From Hydrogenimonas sp. (GTDB lineage Bacteria > Campylobacterota > Campylobacteria > Campylobacterales > Hydrogenimonadaceae), in assembly GCA_015494675.1 (NCBI GenBank), contig WGAW01000022.1:1-20985 (forward strand): a stretch of 20,985 nt of DNA. Direction: 5' to 3'. The notes below the pieces were generated by a model. The model worked only from the letters and a program-made list of their open reading frames with translations. It had not been told where the DNA came from and made no database searches. Of the stretch, positions 1 through 7,216 are shown piece by piece. Each line of letters starts with the position of its first letter. Position 1 is the first letter of the stretch. A program made the position numbers and the translations under genes.

Positions 1-113
1 ACTATCTCCATAGGGCCGAGCAGAGCGGTAAAAGGTGTCACCTCATCCCCGGCGAAGAGTTCGGATATCTCCTTTACTTTACCGCGGTTTGAAGTTGCGA
101 GTATAATTTTCAT
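1..113 (-). CDS. rdgB: RdgB/HAM1 non-canonical purine NTP pyrophosphatase, N-terminal part (runs off window)
   Basis: The minus strand from the ATG at 113 reads MKIILATSNRGKVKEISELF and continues to the window edge, giving about 37 codons. This is the typical N-terminus of the ITPase/RdgB family, where the TSNxGK segment forms part of the nucleotide-binding site. The family hydrolyses dITP, dITP-like and XTP nucleotides to monophosphates and so keeps them out of DNA and RNA; the enzyme is cytosolic. An AAGGA at about 123-127 lies nine bases upstream of the ATG. A TATACT at 140-145 on the minus strand could be its -10 box. It diverges from the MFS gene; from memory C. jejuni has the same pair (Cj1374c/Cj1375). 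The C-terminal three quarters lie outside the window. Confidence 0.9.
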   Translation of the reverse strand, partial: MKIILATSNRGKVKEISELFAGDEVTPFTALLGPMEI

Positions 114-141
114 CCGATTATGTCCTTTATAAAAAACGGAG

Positions 142-147
142 TATAAT
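142..147 (+). promoter_or_regulatory. Putative -10 box (TATAAT) for the MFS gene
   Basis: A perfect TATAAT lies 30 bases before the TTG start of the MFS gene, in the short divergent gap 114-177. No convincing -35 is visible, which is usual for sigma-70 promoters of Campylobacterota. It overlaps a minus-strand TATACT (140-145) facing rdgB, so the two promoters probably share the same DNA. Confidence 0.5.
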
Positions 148-177
148 TTTGCCAAAATTCTACCATAAGGATCCAAA

Positions 178-1509
178 TTGAAAGAGATTTTCAAAAAGGT
201 TCTCCCTTTAAGTCTCATCGTCGCACTCCGTTTCTTCGGGCTCTTCATCGTCCTTTCGGTCCTCTCGCAGTATGCGCTGGAGCTCGACGGAGGCACCGCG
301 TTTCTAGCCGGTATCGCCGTCGGCGGCTACGCTCTTACGCAGGCGGTTCTGCAGGTGCCGTTCGGCGTTCTGAGTGACCGCATAGGGCGTAAAAAGACCC
401 TGCTGCTCGGTCTTTTGATCTTTGCGGCCGGCTCGGTCATCTGTGCCGTCGCCGACAATATCTACATCCTTCTGCTCGGCCGCTTCCTGCAGGGAGCAGG
501 CGCGATCGGCTCGGTCGTAACGGCGATGATAGCCGACCACGTCAGGGAGGATCAGCGAGCCCACGCGATGGCCGTGATGGGCATGACGATAGCCATGAGC
601 TTCGCAGCCGCGATGATCATAGGACCGCTGGTAGGGGGCTTCTACTCCGTCAGCGCCCTCTTCTGGCTCACCGCGATTCTTGCGCTCCTGGCCCTTGCGA
701 TTCTCTTTACCGCAGTTCCCGAGCCACCGCAGATCATCCACAGCTACTCCGAAGAGGAGGCGAAGATCAAGCACGTCTTCAAGGACAAGGATCTGGTCAG
801 GATGTATATAACCTTCCTCTTCCACAGCTCGACTATGGCCATCGCCTTCTTCCTCATTCCGCTGGTCATGAAGCAGAAGTTCGGAATGGGGCCCGAAGAT
901 TACTGGAAGGTCTACCTTCCCGCGGTCGTCTTCGGCATAGTCGCCATGGGGCCCGCCGCCGTCTTCGGCGAGAAGTACGGCAAGGGCAAGGAGGTCTTCC
1001 TGGTATCCATCGGCTTCATAGCCGCATCGTTCGCGCTGATGGGCTGGAGCGACTCTATCTTCTGGTTCGCCGTGGGTGCGGTATTCTTCTTCATCGGCTT
1101 CAACATGTTCGAGCCTCTTTTGCAGAGCTTCGTAAGCAAATTCGCCAAGGTGCACCAAAAAGGTGCCGCACTCGGAGTAGCCAACACATTCGCATACGTG
1201 GGAATATTCCTCGGCGGCGCGATAGGCGGCTGGCTCTATCAGCACTTCGGTGCAAGCGGAGTATCGGCCTTCGTCCTGGCGGCCACCATCTTCTGGGGCG
1301 CATGGATCTACTCCATGCGGAGCCCTGGCGTGAGAGACAACATATTCCTCCCCTTCTCCGAATACGATACGCAGAAGGTGGAGGGTCTGAAGATGGTTAA
1401 CGGGGTGACGGACTTCTACATGAACCAAACGGAGGAGATAATCGTCGTGAAGTTCGACAACGAAATAGTCGACGAAGAGGTGATAAAGACCTTCCTGAAA
1501 AAGCGGTGA
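178..1509 (+). CDS. MFS transporter with C-terminal cytoplasmic ferredoxin-like (YAM-type) domain
   Basis: A 443-residue inner-membrane major facilitator of the drug:H+ antiporter type, probably exporting a small toxic compound or drug; the substrate cannot be told from sequence. Twelve hydrophobic segments span roughly residues 8-380. The loop after the second carries a clear motif A (GVLSDRIGRKK, about 63-73). A soluble tail of about 60 residues (385-443) alternates strands and helices, like the YAM domain of E. coli YajR (454 aa), its closest architectural match known to me. The start is TTG at 178, supported by AAGG at 167-170 seven bases upstream; no ATG fits the frame better. Its position next to rdgB matches CmeG (Cj1375) of C. 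jejuni, recalled from memory. It converges on moeA with a six-base gap. Confidence 0.85.
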   Translation: MKEIFKKVLPLSLIVALRFFGLFIVLSVLSQYALELDGGTAFLAGIAVGGYALTQAVLQVPFGVLSDRIGRKKTLLLGLLIFAAGSVICAVADNIYILLLGRFLQGAGAIGSVVTAMIADHVREDQRAHAMAVMGMTIAMSFAAAMIIGPLVGGFYSVSALFWLTAILALLALAILFTAVPEPPQIIHSYSEEEAKIKHVFKDKDLVRMYITFLFHSSTMAIAFFLIPLVMKQKFGMGPEDYWKVYLPAVVFGIVAMGPAAVFGEKYGKGKEVFLVSIGFIAASFALMGWSDSIFWFAVGAVFFFIGFNMFEPLLQSFVSKFAKVHQKGAALGVANTFAYVGIFLGGAIGGWLYQHFGASGVSAFVLAATIFWGAWIYSMRSPGVRDNIFLPFSEYDTQKVEGLKMVNGVTDFYMNQTEEIIVVKFDNEIVDEEVIKTFLKKR

Positions 1510-1514
1510 TCCGC
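1498..1514 (-). terminator. Probable rho-independent terminator of the moa operon
   Basis: Read on the minus strand, just past the moeA stop, GCGG-atca-CCGC (1503-1514) is followed at once by five T (1498-1502). The stem has only four GC pairs, extendable by one G-U pair, so it is short but well placed. It overlaps the last codons of the converging MFS gene. Confidence 0.45.
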
Positions 1515-1515
1515 C

Positions 1516-2730
1516 TCAGTTAAGCCTGACGACACGCACAGTGTCACCGGGCTCTTTGTCGCCCTCCTCCTCATCGAGCCAAAGCAGGCCCGCATCCGAA
1601 AGCAGGTTGGTCAGGATGGCACTGCTGCCGCTCCTTTTACCTTCGAAATCGCAAAGATACTCACCATCTTCGAGCCTCAGGTTGCAAGCCGCGAACTCCG
1701 CTTTGCCCTTCGCCCTTTTCCTGTAGCCCTCTACGATACGGGCGTTTACGACCGGAAGGGTGAACTCCCTGCCCGTCATCCTGTAGAGGATCGGCAGAAC
1801 GTAGAGTATGAAGGTAACGGTGGACGAGTATGCGAAGCCCGGCAGAGCGACTATGAACCTGTTCTCTTTTTGCGCCACCATCACATGCTGCCCGGGCTTG
1901 ATGCGGACCCCTTTGAAAATCACCCTGCATCCGAGTTCGTCGCGGATCACATCTTTTACGAAGTCGTAATCTCCGACACTCACGCCGCCTGTGGTAACGA
2001 CGATATCCGCACTATTTAGTGCCCGTCTCATAGCCTCGGTTATGGCGGACCTTTCGTCATGCACACTTCCAAGCTGCACGGCTTCCCCGCCATGCTGGGA
2101 AACGAGCGCTTCGATAGTGTAGTTGTTCGAGCTGCGTATCTGCGCCGGGTTGTCGCTGCACTCCCCGAGTTCCAAAATCTCGCTTCCGGTCGCCAAAACA
2201 GCCACCTTCGGCTTTTGATAGACGAGCGGAGAGACGATATTCAGACTCGCCATTACGCCGCTCTCTGCAAAACCGACCCTCGTTCCCCTGCCGATGAGAA
2301 CCTCGTTCCGCCTGAAATTTTCACCCACGGGCCTGACCGCAAAGCCTGTCGGCACCGGCTCCTCTATCCGTACGGTTTCACCCTCTACGGTTACGTTCTC
2401 TATCGGTATGAGCGTATCGGCCCCTTCGGGCATCAGGGCACCGGTAAATGTCTTTATCGCGGTTCCCGGAACAACCTTCAGCCCTTCGGTATCACGGCCG
2501 GCCGGATTGACCTGAATGATCTCCAGAGACCCGAGCTCCTGGTCGCCGCCGATAATCGCATATCCGTCCATCGCCGATGTGGGGTATTTCGGGGAGTTCT
2601 CTTTTGCGACTATATCTTCCGCCAGTATGCGCCCGAGCGTATCGGGAAGAGGAAGCTTCTGAACCCCTACCGTCTCGATATCGGCCGACCCGAGCAGTTC
2701 CATAGACTCTTCGAACGAGATGAACCCCAT
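1516..2730 (-). CDS. moeA: Molybdopterin molybdenumtransferase MoeA
   Basis: A 404-residue cytosolic enzyme of molybdenum cofactor synthesis that inserts molybdate into adenylylated molybdopterin. Seen: an N-terminal KYPTSAMDGYAI block (about 48-59), the domain III signature TTGGVSVGDYDFVK (about 244-257), and a C-terminal beta domain ending in VRVVRLN. The usual LPGNPVS motif reads LPGFAYSS, a departure from the E. coli form that may be typical of this phylum. I chose the ATG at 2730 because MGFISFEES matches family N-termini and it follows the moaE stop by two bases; the same frame stays open further upstream through moaE but with no sensible start. It is the last gene of moaD-moaE-moeA, probably translationally coupled. 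Length is normal for the family. Confidence 0.95.
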   Translation of the reverse strand: MGFISFEESMELLGSADIETVGVQKLPLPDTLGRILAEDIVAKENSPKYPTSAMDGYAIIGGDQELGSLEIIQVNPAGRDTEGLKVVPGTAIKTFTGALMPEGADTLIPIENVTVEGETVRIEEPVPTGFAVRPVGENFRRNEVLIGRGTRVGFAESGVMASLNIVSPLVYQKPKVAVLATGSEILELGECSDNPAQIRSSNNYTIEALVSQHGGEAVQLGSVHDERSAITEAMRRALNSADIVVTTGGVSVGDYDFVKDVIRDELGCRVIFKGVRIKPGQHVMVAQKENRFIVALPGFAYSSTVTFILYVLPILYRMTGREFTLPVVNARIVEGYRKRAKGKAEFAACNLRLEDGEYLCDFEGKRSGSSAILTNLLSDAGLLWLDEEEGDKEPGDTVRVVRLN

Positions 2731-2732
2731 CT

Positions 2733-3176
2733 TCACCCCTTCGCCAGAAGGCCGCTTCCGGCCATCGGAGTGGAGCGCTCCGCGGCGTATATGCGCCTGC
2801 CCTCTATGACGTCGTACTTCCATATGGGAGCGTTGGCCTTGAAATCCTCCACGAAGGCGTCGAGCATCTCCAGGGCCAGGCGCCTCTTGGGGCTGAAGAT
2901 AGCACATGCGAACGATGAGGTATGCACGGGAACATCCCCCTCGCTGTGCGCCATAGCCAGAAGCGCCCCCTTTTTAGCCAGCCTCTCTCTCCACTCTTCA
3001 AACCATCCATCAAGTAGGGGGCGGTAGATATCGAAACTGAGAGCCTCTATGCCCCCCTCTTCCCGTACGGTTCCGACAAAGGTGACCATCGCACCGTAGT
3101 TTCTGTTGTGCTCCGCACCGTACCACCTGCTCAAAAGAGCCTCTACCTCTATCGGCCCTTTGTATATCAGAACCAT
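2733..3176 (-). CDS. moaE: Molybdopterin synthase catalytic subunit MoaE
   Basis: A 147-residue protein forming the large subunit of MPT synthase with MoaD; it transfers sulfur from the MoaD thiocarboxylate to cyclic pyranopterin monophosphate. Family features seen: FVGTVRE near residue 32, an SPKRRLALEMLDAF block around 95-110 in place of the more usual APHRxxAF, and the diagnostic APIWKYD segment (about 119-125) containing the conserved lysine. I prefer the ATG at 3176 (MVLIYKGP) to the in-frame ATG at 3191, which would overlap moaD by 13 bases; GGCGGG lies upstream of 3176 but ribosome-site evidence is weak for both. It starts two bases after the moaD stop and ends two bases before moeA. 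Confidence 0.93.
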   Translation of the reverse strand: MVLIYKGPIEVEALLSRWYGAEHNRNYGAMVTFVGTVREEGGIEALSFDIYRPLLDGWFEEWRERLAKKGALLAMAHSEGDVPVHTSSFACAIFSPKRRLALEMLDAFVEDFKANAPIWKYDVIEGRRIYAAERSTPMAGSGLLAKG

Positions 3177-3178
3177 TC

Positions 3179-3400
3179 CTACCCGCCGCATACGGGCGGA
3201 AGCAGACTCACCCTGTCGCCCGATTTTAGCTTTACGTCGAGAGTATCGACCATTCTGTCGTTCACGGCCACGGCAGACTGCTCAAGCCACCGAGCCACTT
3301 CCGGGTCTTTTCTCAAAATTTCGGCCACATCGGCCAGGGTCGAGGCGTCCACTTCGACGGGACTCTTTCCGATGGGTCCCAGGAATTCGACTCTTACCAT
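3179..3400 (-). CDS. moaD: Molybdopterin synthase sulfur-carrier subunit MoaD
   Basis: A 73-residue ubiquitin-fold sulfur carrier. Its C-terminus is ...LLPPVCGG, the exposed di-glycine tail that is adenylylated and thiocarboxylated (by MoeB-type enzymes, not in this window) before donating sulfur in the MoaD-MoaE complex. The start is ATG at 3400: AAGGAGAG lies about six bases upstream, and MVRVEFLGPIG fits the family better than the extended frame from 3424. It is the first gene of the moaD-moaE-moeA operon. A perfect minus-strand -10 box (3426-3431) lies 25 bases upstream, so the 5' leader should be about 19 nt. Confidence 0.93.
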   Translation of the reverse strand: MVRVEFLGPIGKSPVEVDASTLADVAEILRKDPEVARWLEQSAVAVNDRMVDTLDVKLKSGDRVSLLPPVCGG

Positions 3401-3425
3401 CGCTCTCTCCTTCCGTTTTTGCAAG

Positions 3426-3431
3426 ATTATA
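3426..3431 (-). promoter_or_regulatory. Putative extended -10 box for moaD-moaE-moeA
   Basis: On the minus strand TGATATAAT gives an extended -10 (TGn plus a perfect TATAAT). The predicted start point is near 3419, about 19 nt before moaD. No -35 match is visible. It lies ten bases from the oppositely directed mqnA -10 box. Confidence 0.6.
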
Positions 3432-3441
3432 TCACACAGGG

Positions 3442-3447
3442 TATAAT
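3442..3447 (+). promoter_or_regulatory. Putative -10 box for mqnA; transcript may be leaderless
   Basis: A perfect TATAAT ends only six bases before the mqnA ATG at 3454. With usual -10 to +1 spacing, transcription would begin at or within a base or two of the start codon. No Shine-Dalgarno sequence is found at normal distance, which agrees with a leaderless mRNA. Confidence 0.5.
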
Positions 3448-3453
3448 GCGCCC

Positions 3454-4122
3454 ATGATTTTCGGAAAAATCGAATACCTCAACCTGCTGCCTTTTCATTT
3501 ATTTTTAAAGCGTCGTCTGAGAAACAGCTCCGAAAAGAGCGCATGGCAAAAACGCGGCTCGGTCCCATCGAAGATCAACCGGGCTTTTCTTTCGGGCAGA
3601 GTTGATGCGGCCGTAATCTCCAGCATAAAGAGTCGCGGATGCAGATGCACCGACTTCGGCATCATAGCCGACGGCGAGGTCAGAAGCGTACTTCTGCTTC
3701 CGGGAGCGAAAAAGAGCGACATAGAGTCGGACACCTCCAACATGCTGGCGAAAGTGCTTGGACTCAAAGGCGAGGTGCTTATAGGCGACAAGGCCCTGCA
3801 CCACTACCATAAGAATCAAAACAGAGGCATAGACCTGGCGAAACTATGGAAAGAGAGAGAGGGGCTCCCCTTCGTATTCGCAAGACTCTGCGCCCATCCG
3901 CGCCACTTTGCGCGCATAGAGAGGATCTCTCGCGATTTTTTTAAAAACCCTCCAAAAATTCCGATATATATCCTCAGACGCCAGGCCGCGCTGCACGGTC
4001 TGTCCGAAGCGGAACTTAGAGCATACCTGAAACTGATATATTACAAAATGGAGTGGAGAGAGAAGATGGCCCTGAAACGATTTTTCCGCCTTGCCGCCAA
4101 ACGGCACAAAAGCAAAACATAA
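3454..4122 (+). CDS. mqnA: Chorismate dehydratase MqnA (futalosine menaquinone pathway)
   Basis: A 222-residue cytosolic protein of the MqnA/MqnD periplasmic-binding-protein-like fold. MqnA removes water from chorismate to make 3-enolpyruvoyl-benzoate, the first committed step of futalosine-dependent menaquinone synthesis, the route used by Campylobacterota. Seen: N-terminal GKIEYLNLLPF, then VPSKINRAFLSGRVDAAVIS (about 43-62), the usual MqnA opening where the ligand site forms, and a strand with IGDKAL around 110. I chose the ATG at 3454 because family homology begins there; the frame is open upstream but that part overlaps moaD-moaE. It begins a plus-strand run with short gaps (21, 2 and 14 bases). 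MqnD is the related alternative, but length and N-terminus favour MqnA. Confidence 0.87.
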   Translation: MIFGKIEYLNLLPFHLFLKRRLRNSSEKSAWQKRGSVPSKINRAFLSGRVDAAVISSIKSRGCRCTDFGIIADGEVRSVLLLPGAKKSDIESDTSNMLAKVLGLKGEVLIGDKALHHYHKNQNRGIDLAKLWKEREGLPFVFARLCAHPRHFARIERISRDFFKNPPKIPIYILRRQAALHGLSEAELRAYLKLIYYKMEWREKMALKRFFRLAAKRHKSKT

Positions 4123-4143
4123 ATAATGTGATAAACTAACGGC

Positions 4144-5079
4144 ATGAAGCTTTTTGTATATCTTTTTATTATAACGGCACTCGCTTGCGCCAAGGCGCCT
4201 GCGTTCGAACCGGTAAAACCCATTCCCCTTACCATAGAGTATGATCGCAAAAAGGCGGAGCTCGGCAGAGCCCTCTTTATGGATCCGGGGCTCTCTTCGG
4301 ACAAAAACGTGGCGTGTGTGAGCTGCCACAGTTTCGACCACGGCGGAGCGGACCCGAGGCCGGTCTCCATCGGCTCACACGGCAAAAGGGGTGTCGCAAA
4401 CGCGCCGACCGTATACAACAGCTACTTCAATTTCCGCCAGTTCTGGAACGGCCGCGCGAAAGATCTGAAGGAGCAGGCGAAGGGCCCGCTTCACAACCCG
4501 GCCGAAATGGGGATGGTTACCGAAGAGATAGAGCGCTATCTAAGAGGCAGCGACTTCTACGCCGAGGCTTTCCGAAAGATTTACGGTAGAGCTCCTACAC
4601 ACGACGACGCGCTCGACGCCATCGCCGAATTCGAGAAGGCCCTCATTACACCCAACTGCAAATTCGACCGATTTTTACGAAAAGAGACGAAACTCTCGAA
4701 GCTCGAATACAGAGGTTACAAGCTCTTCAAAACGCTGGGCTGCGCGACATGCCACAACGGCATAAATGTGGGAGGCAACAGCTTCCAGAAGATGGGGCTC
4801 ATCTTTCAGTACCCCTGGAAGGAGGGATCGCCCGACCGCTACAACATCACCCACTCTCCCGGCGACAAGAACGTATACAAGGTTCCGACACTGAGAAACA
4901 TCGAGCTTACCGCACCCTATTTTCACGACGGCAGCGTCCCGACACTCGAACTCGCACTTCAGAAAATGGCCTACCACAACCTCGGCTTCGATCTAAGCGC
5001 AAAAGAGATCGAGGCGCTGGTCGCCTTTTTGAAGACTCTGACAGGAGAGACGCCGCAGATTATCAGAGAGAGCAGATAG
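4144..5079 (+). CDS. Di-heme cytochrome c peroxidase (CcpA/MauG family)
   Basis: A 311-residue periplasmic protein with an N-terminal signal sequence (hydrophobic 3-14, likely cleavage after the APA near 20). Two c-type haem motifs are present: CVSCH (58-62) and CATCH (200-204). The first is followed by the family block HGGADPRPVSIGSHGKRG and then by NAPTVYN and FWNGRA. This family reduces hydrogen peroxide to water with electrons from small c-type cytochromes; MauG-like enzymes are a divergent branch, but the length and spacing here fit a classical bacterial Ccp. It lies 21 bases after mqnA and two bases before the GGDEF-EAL gene, suggesting one transcript. No good ribosome site is visible before the ATG. 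The physiological electron donor is unknown. Confidence 0.92.
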   Translation: MKLFVYLFIITALACAKAPAFEPVKPIPLTIEYDRKKAELGRALFMDPGLSSDKNVACVSCHSFDHGGADPRPVSIGSHGKRGVANAPTVYNSYFNFRQFWNGRAKDLKEQAKGPLHNPAEMGMVTEEIERYLRGSDFYAEAFRKIYGRAPTHDDALDAIAEFEKALITPNCKFDRFLRKETKLSKLEYRGYKLFKTLGCATCHNGINVGGNSFQKMGLIFQYPWKEGSPDRYNITHSPGDKNVYKVPTLRNIELTAPYFHDGSVPTLELALQKMAYHNLGFDLSAKEIEALVAFLKTLTGETPQIIRESR

Positions 5080-5081
5080 AG

Positions 5082-7202
5082 ATGCGCCGGCTGATTCTCA
5101 AGACGACGGCCGCACTTGTAGCGGCACTTATCGGAATCGTGCTCATAATATATCAGCAGAGCTACCTCAAAAACGGTTTTCACGATACCGAAAAGATAGG
5201 CGACTCATTCAGAGTGCTTCACACCGATTATATCGCGCTGCAGCGCATCGTGCTGCAGGCGAGCTATTTTCCGTATTTCGACAACGACGCTATTTTGAAC
5301 CAGATAGATAAGATCGGGCTCAGACTCGACGAACTCTCGAAAGATCGGCGACTGCGAAAACCCGCATATATCGAAACACGCAGGCATCTTCAGAGTGTGA
5401 AAAAGCATTTTAAAGAGCTGGCAAAGACGATCTACGAGTTTCTGACCCTGAACGCCTCTTTGAAAAACAGCACCGTATATCTGCCGACTCTCGCCCTCAA
5501 GGCGTATGAGGTGTTCGATATCCACAGCGAACATGACCGTCAGGTAACGATGCTTCTTGCGAAGATCAACGAAACTCTCTTTCTTGCGAAGAATGCGCTG
5601 GACGAATCGTTTCTCGAAGAGGTGAAAGAGTACAAAAAGGGGCTCGAAGAGCTTAAAAAAGAGGTTGCGGAAAACGATAAAAGGCGACTTTTACAGGCTT
5701 CGATCGGCCATCTGACTCTTTTTTTGAAGATCTTTCCGAAATTTCGGGGTGATCTTGAAGAGATTCTCGATATCAAATTCCAGAACGAACTGGAGAGTGC
5801 AATCGCGAGCTTCTCGGAAGAGTCGAAGAGGGAGATGGCCCACATAAACACCCTTGCCGATCTCTTTTTGACGCTATACCTGATCTCCATTCTGGTGGTG
5901 ATATACTTCATATTCCGCTCGGAAAAAGAGAATATGGAGCTCAAAAGGGTGCGTGACCAGCTCAGAAGGTCGCTCGTCACCGACCATCTGACAGGGCTTG
6001 AAAACAGGGAGGCCTATGTCGTTAGAAAGAGGATGATGAAACATCCCGCCCTGATACTCGTCAATATCGACAGGTTCAAGCACATCAACGAGTTCTACGG
6101 CTCGAAAACCGGAGACGCGGTTTTGCAAAAGAGTGCACAGATCCTGAAAGAGGTGGTGCCCAAATCTCTGAAAGCGCACATATACAGGCTGGGAGGAGAC
6201 GACTTCGGCATACTCTACGAGTTCAAGAGCAGAGAGAGAACGGAGAGCGTCATCCGCCAAATCCTTAAGCACTTCCAGGAGAAGACGCTGAACATCGAGG
6301 GGATATTCGTAGATATCTCCATCTCGATAGGCGCCAGCTATAGCGACAAACTCCTGGAAACCGCCGATATGGCGCTGAAAATCACCAAGGGCTCCAAACG
6401 GCTCAGATACACGATTTACGATCCGTCGATGGATATGTCGAAGACGATCGCCAAAAACATACGCGCCCTCAAACAGCTGAAGCAGGCCATAGCGAAGGGT
6501 GACATCATCCCCTATTTCCAGCCTATAATAGATCTCGGCAACGGTGATTCGGTCAAATATGAAGCGCTTGCGAGGATGCGTACGCAAAGCGGCGAGATAC
6601 TGGGGCCGAGCCACTTTCTCGATGCGGCGAAAGAGGCGAAACTGAGCGGAGAGATAACCGCCGCGATCCTTCGTCAGACGCTGAAGATCGCCGAAACTTG
6701 CGAAATGACCTTTTCGGTAAACATCTCTGCCGGCGACATCATGAGCGTACACGACCGCAACACGATCTTCGATCTTCTCGATAACTACAGATGCTGCTCT
6801 GAACGGATAATTTTCGAAATCGTGGAGAGCGAAGATATTGAAGATTACGATATTTTGAGCGGGTTCATAGAGCGTATCAGGGGGTATGGATGCGAAATCG
6901 CCATAGACGATTTCGGAAGCGGTTACTCAAACTTTGAAAAACTTCTTCAGCTTCAGGTGGATATACTTAAAATCGACGGTTCGCTGATAAAAGAGCTGGA
7001 TACCAACGAACACGCCGCACTCGTAGTGCAGACGATAGTCGATTTCGCGAAGGCGGCCGGTTTCAAGACCGTTGCCGAATATGTACACTCAAAAAGCGTG
7101 CTCGACAAAGTCAGAAGTCTCAAAATCGATTTCGCACAGGGTTTCCACCTCGGTAAGCCGTCACCGCTGCTGCAGTGTGAGCGGCCTGCAGGCAACGACT
7201 GA
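5082..7202 (+). CDS. Membrane GGDEF-EAL c-di-GMP protein with large helical periplasmic sensor
   Basis: A 706-residue inner-membrane protein. Order: TM1 (about 7-24), a helix-rich periplasmic region of about 235 residues resembling DAHL-type sensors, TM2 (about 260-280), GGDEF domain (about 295-440), EAL domain (about 455-700). The GGDEF signature is GGDDF (371-375), a Glu-to-Asp change, and there is no RxxD inhibitory site before it. The EAL domain looks catalytic: EALARM at 494, NIS, IFEIVESE, IDDFGSGYSN (DD at 609-610), LKID and the final QGFHLGKP. The net activity is therefore more likely c-di-GMP hydrolysis, perhaps with a regulatory GGDEF domain; this is inference. The ATG at 5082 is two bases after the peroxidase stop and directly precedes TM1; an open frame upstream overlaps the peroxidase and is not used. 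Confidence 0.92.
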   Translation: MRRLILKTTAALVAALIGIVLIIYQQSYLKNGFHDTEKIGDSFRVLHTDYIALQRIVLQASYFPYFDNDAILNQIDKIGLRLDELSKDRRLRKPAYIETRRHLQSVKKHFKELAKTIYEFLTLNASLKNSTVYLPTLALKAYEVFDIHSEHDRQVTMLLAKINETLFLAKNALDESFLEEVKEYKKGLEELKKEVAENDKRRLLQASIGHLTLFLKIFPKFRGDLEEILDIKFQNELESAIASFSEESKREMAHINTLADLFLTLYLISILVVIYFIFRSEKENMELKRVRDQLRRSLVTDHLTGLENREAYVVRKRMMKHPALILVNIDRFKHINEFYGSKTGDAVLQKSAQILKEVVPKSLKAHIYRLGGDDFGILYEFKSRERTESVIRQILKHFQEKTLNIEGIFVDISISIGASYSDKLLETADMALKITKGSKRLRYTIYDPSMDMSKTIAKNIRALKQLKQAIAKGDIIPYFQPIIDLGNGDSVKYEALARMRTQSGEILGPSHFLDAAKEAKLSGEITAAILRQTLKIAETCEMTFSVNISAGDIMSVHDRNTIFDLLDNYRCCSERIIFEIVESEDIEDYDILSGFIERIRGYGCEIAIDDFGSGYSNFEKLLQLQVDILKIDGSLIKELDTNEHAALVVQTIVDFAKAAGFKTVAEYVHSKSVLDKVRSLKIDFAQGFHLGKPSPLLQCERPAGND

Positions 7203-7216
7203 AGAAGGAGAGGCGG

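Noticed and set aside
99..150. Twelve-base direct repeat GAGTATAATTTT at 99-110 and 139-150
   Set aside because: One copy is the 5' end of rdgB and the other the MFS promoter; AT-rich similarity of this length is likely chance.
304..1428. Long minus-strand open frame opposite the MFS gene
   Set aside because: It is an antisense shadow of a strongly conserved transporter: low-complexity His/Glu/Arg-rich, with no family features and no ribosome site.
2059..3027. Plus-strand frame of 322 codons opposite moeA and moaE
   Set aside because: Shadow frame of two well-recognised molybdopterin genes, with no recognisable domain.
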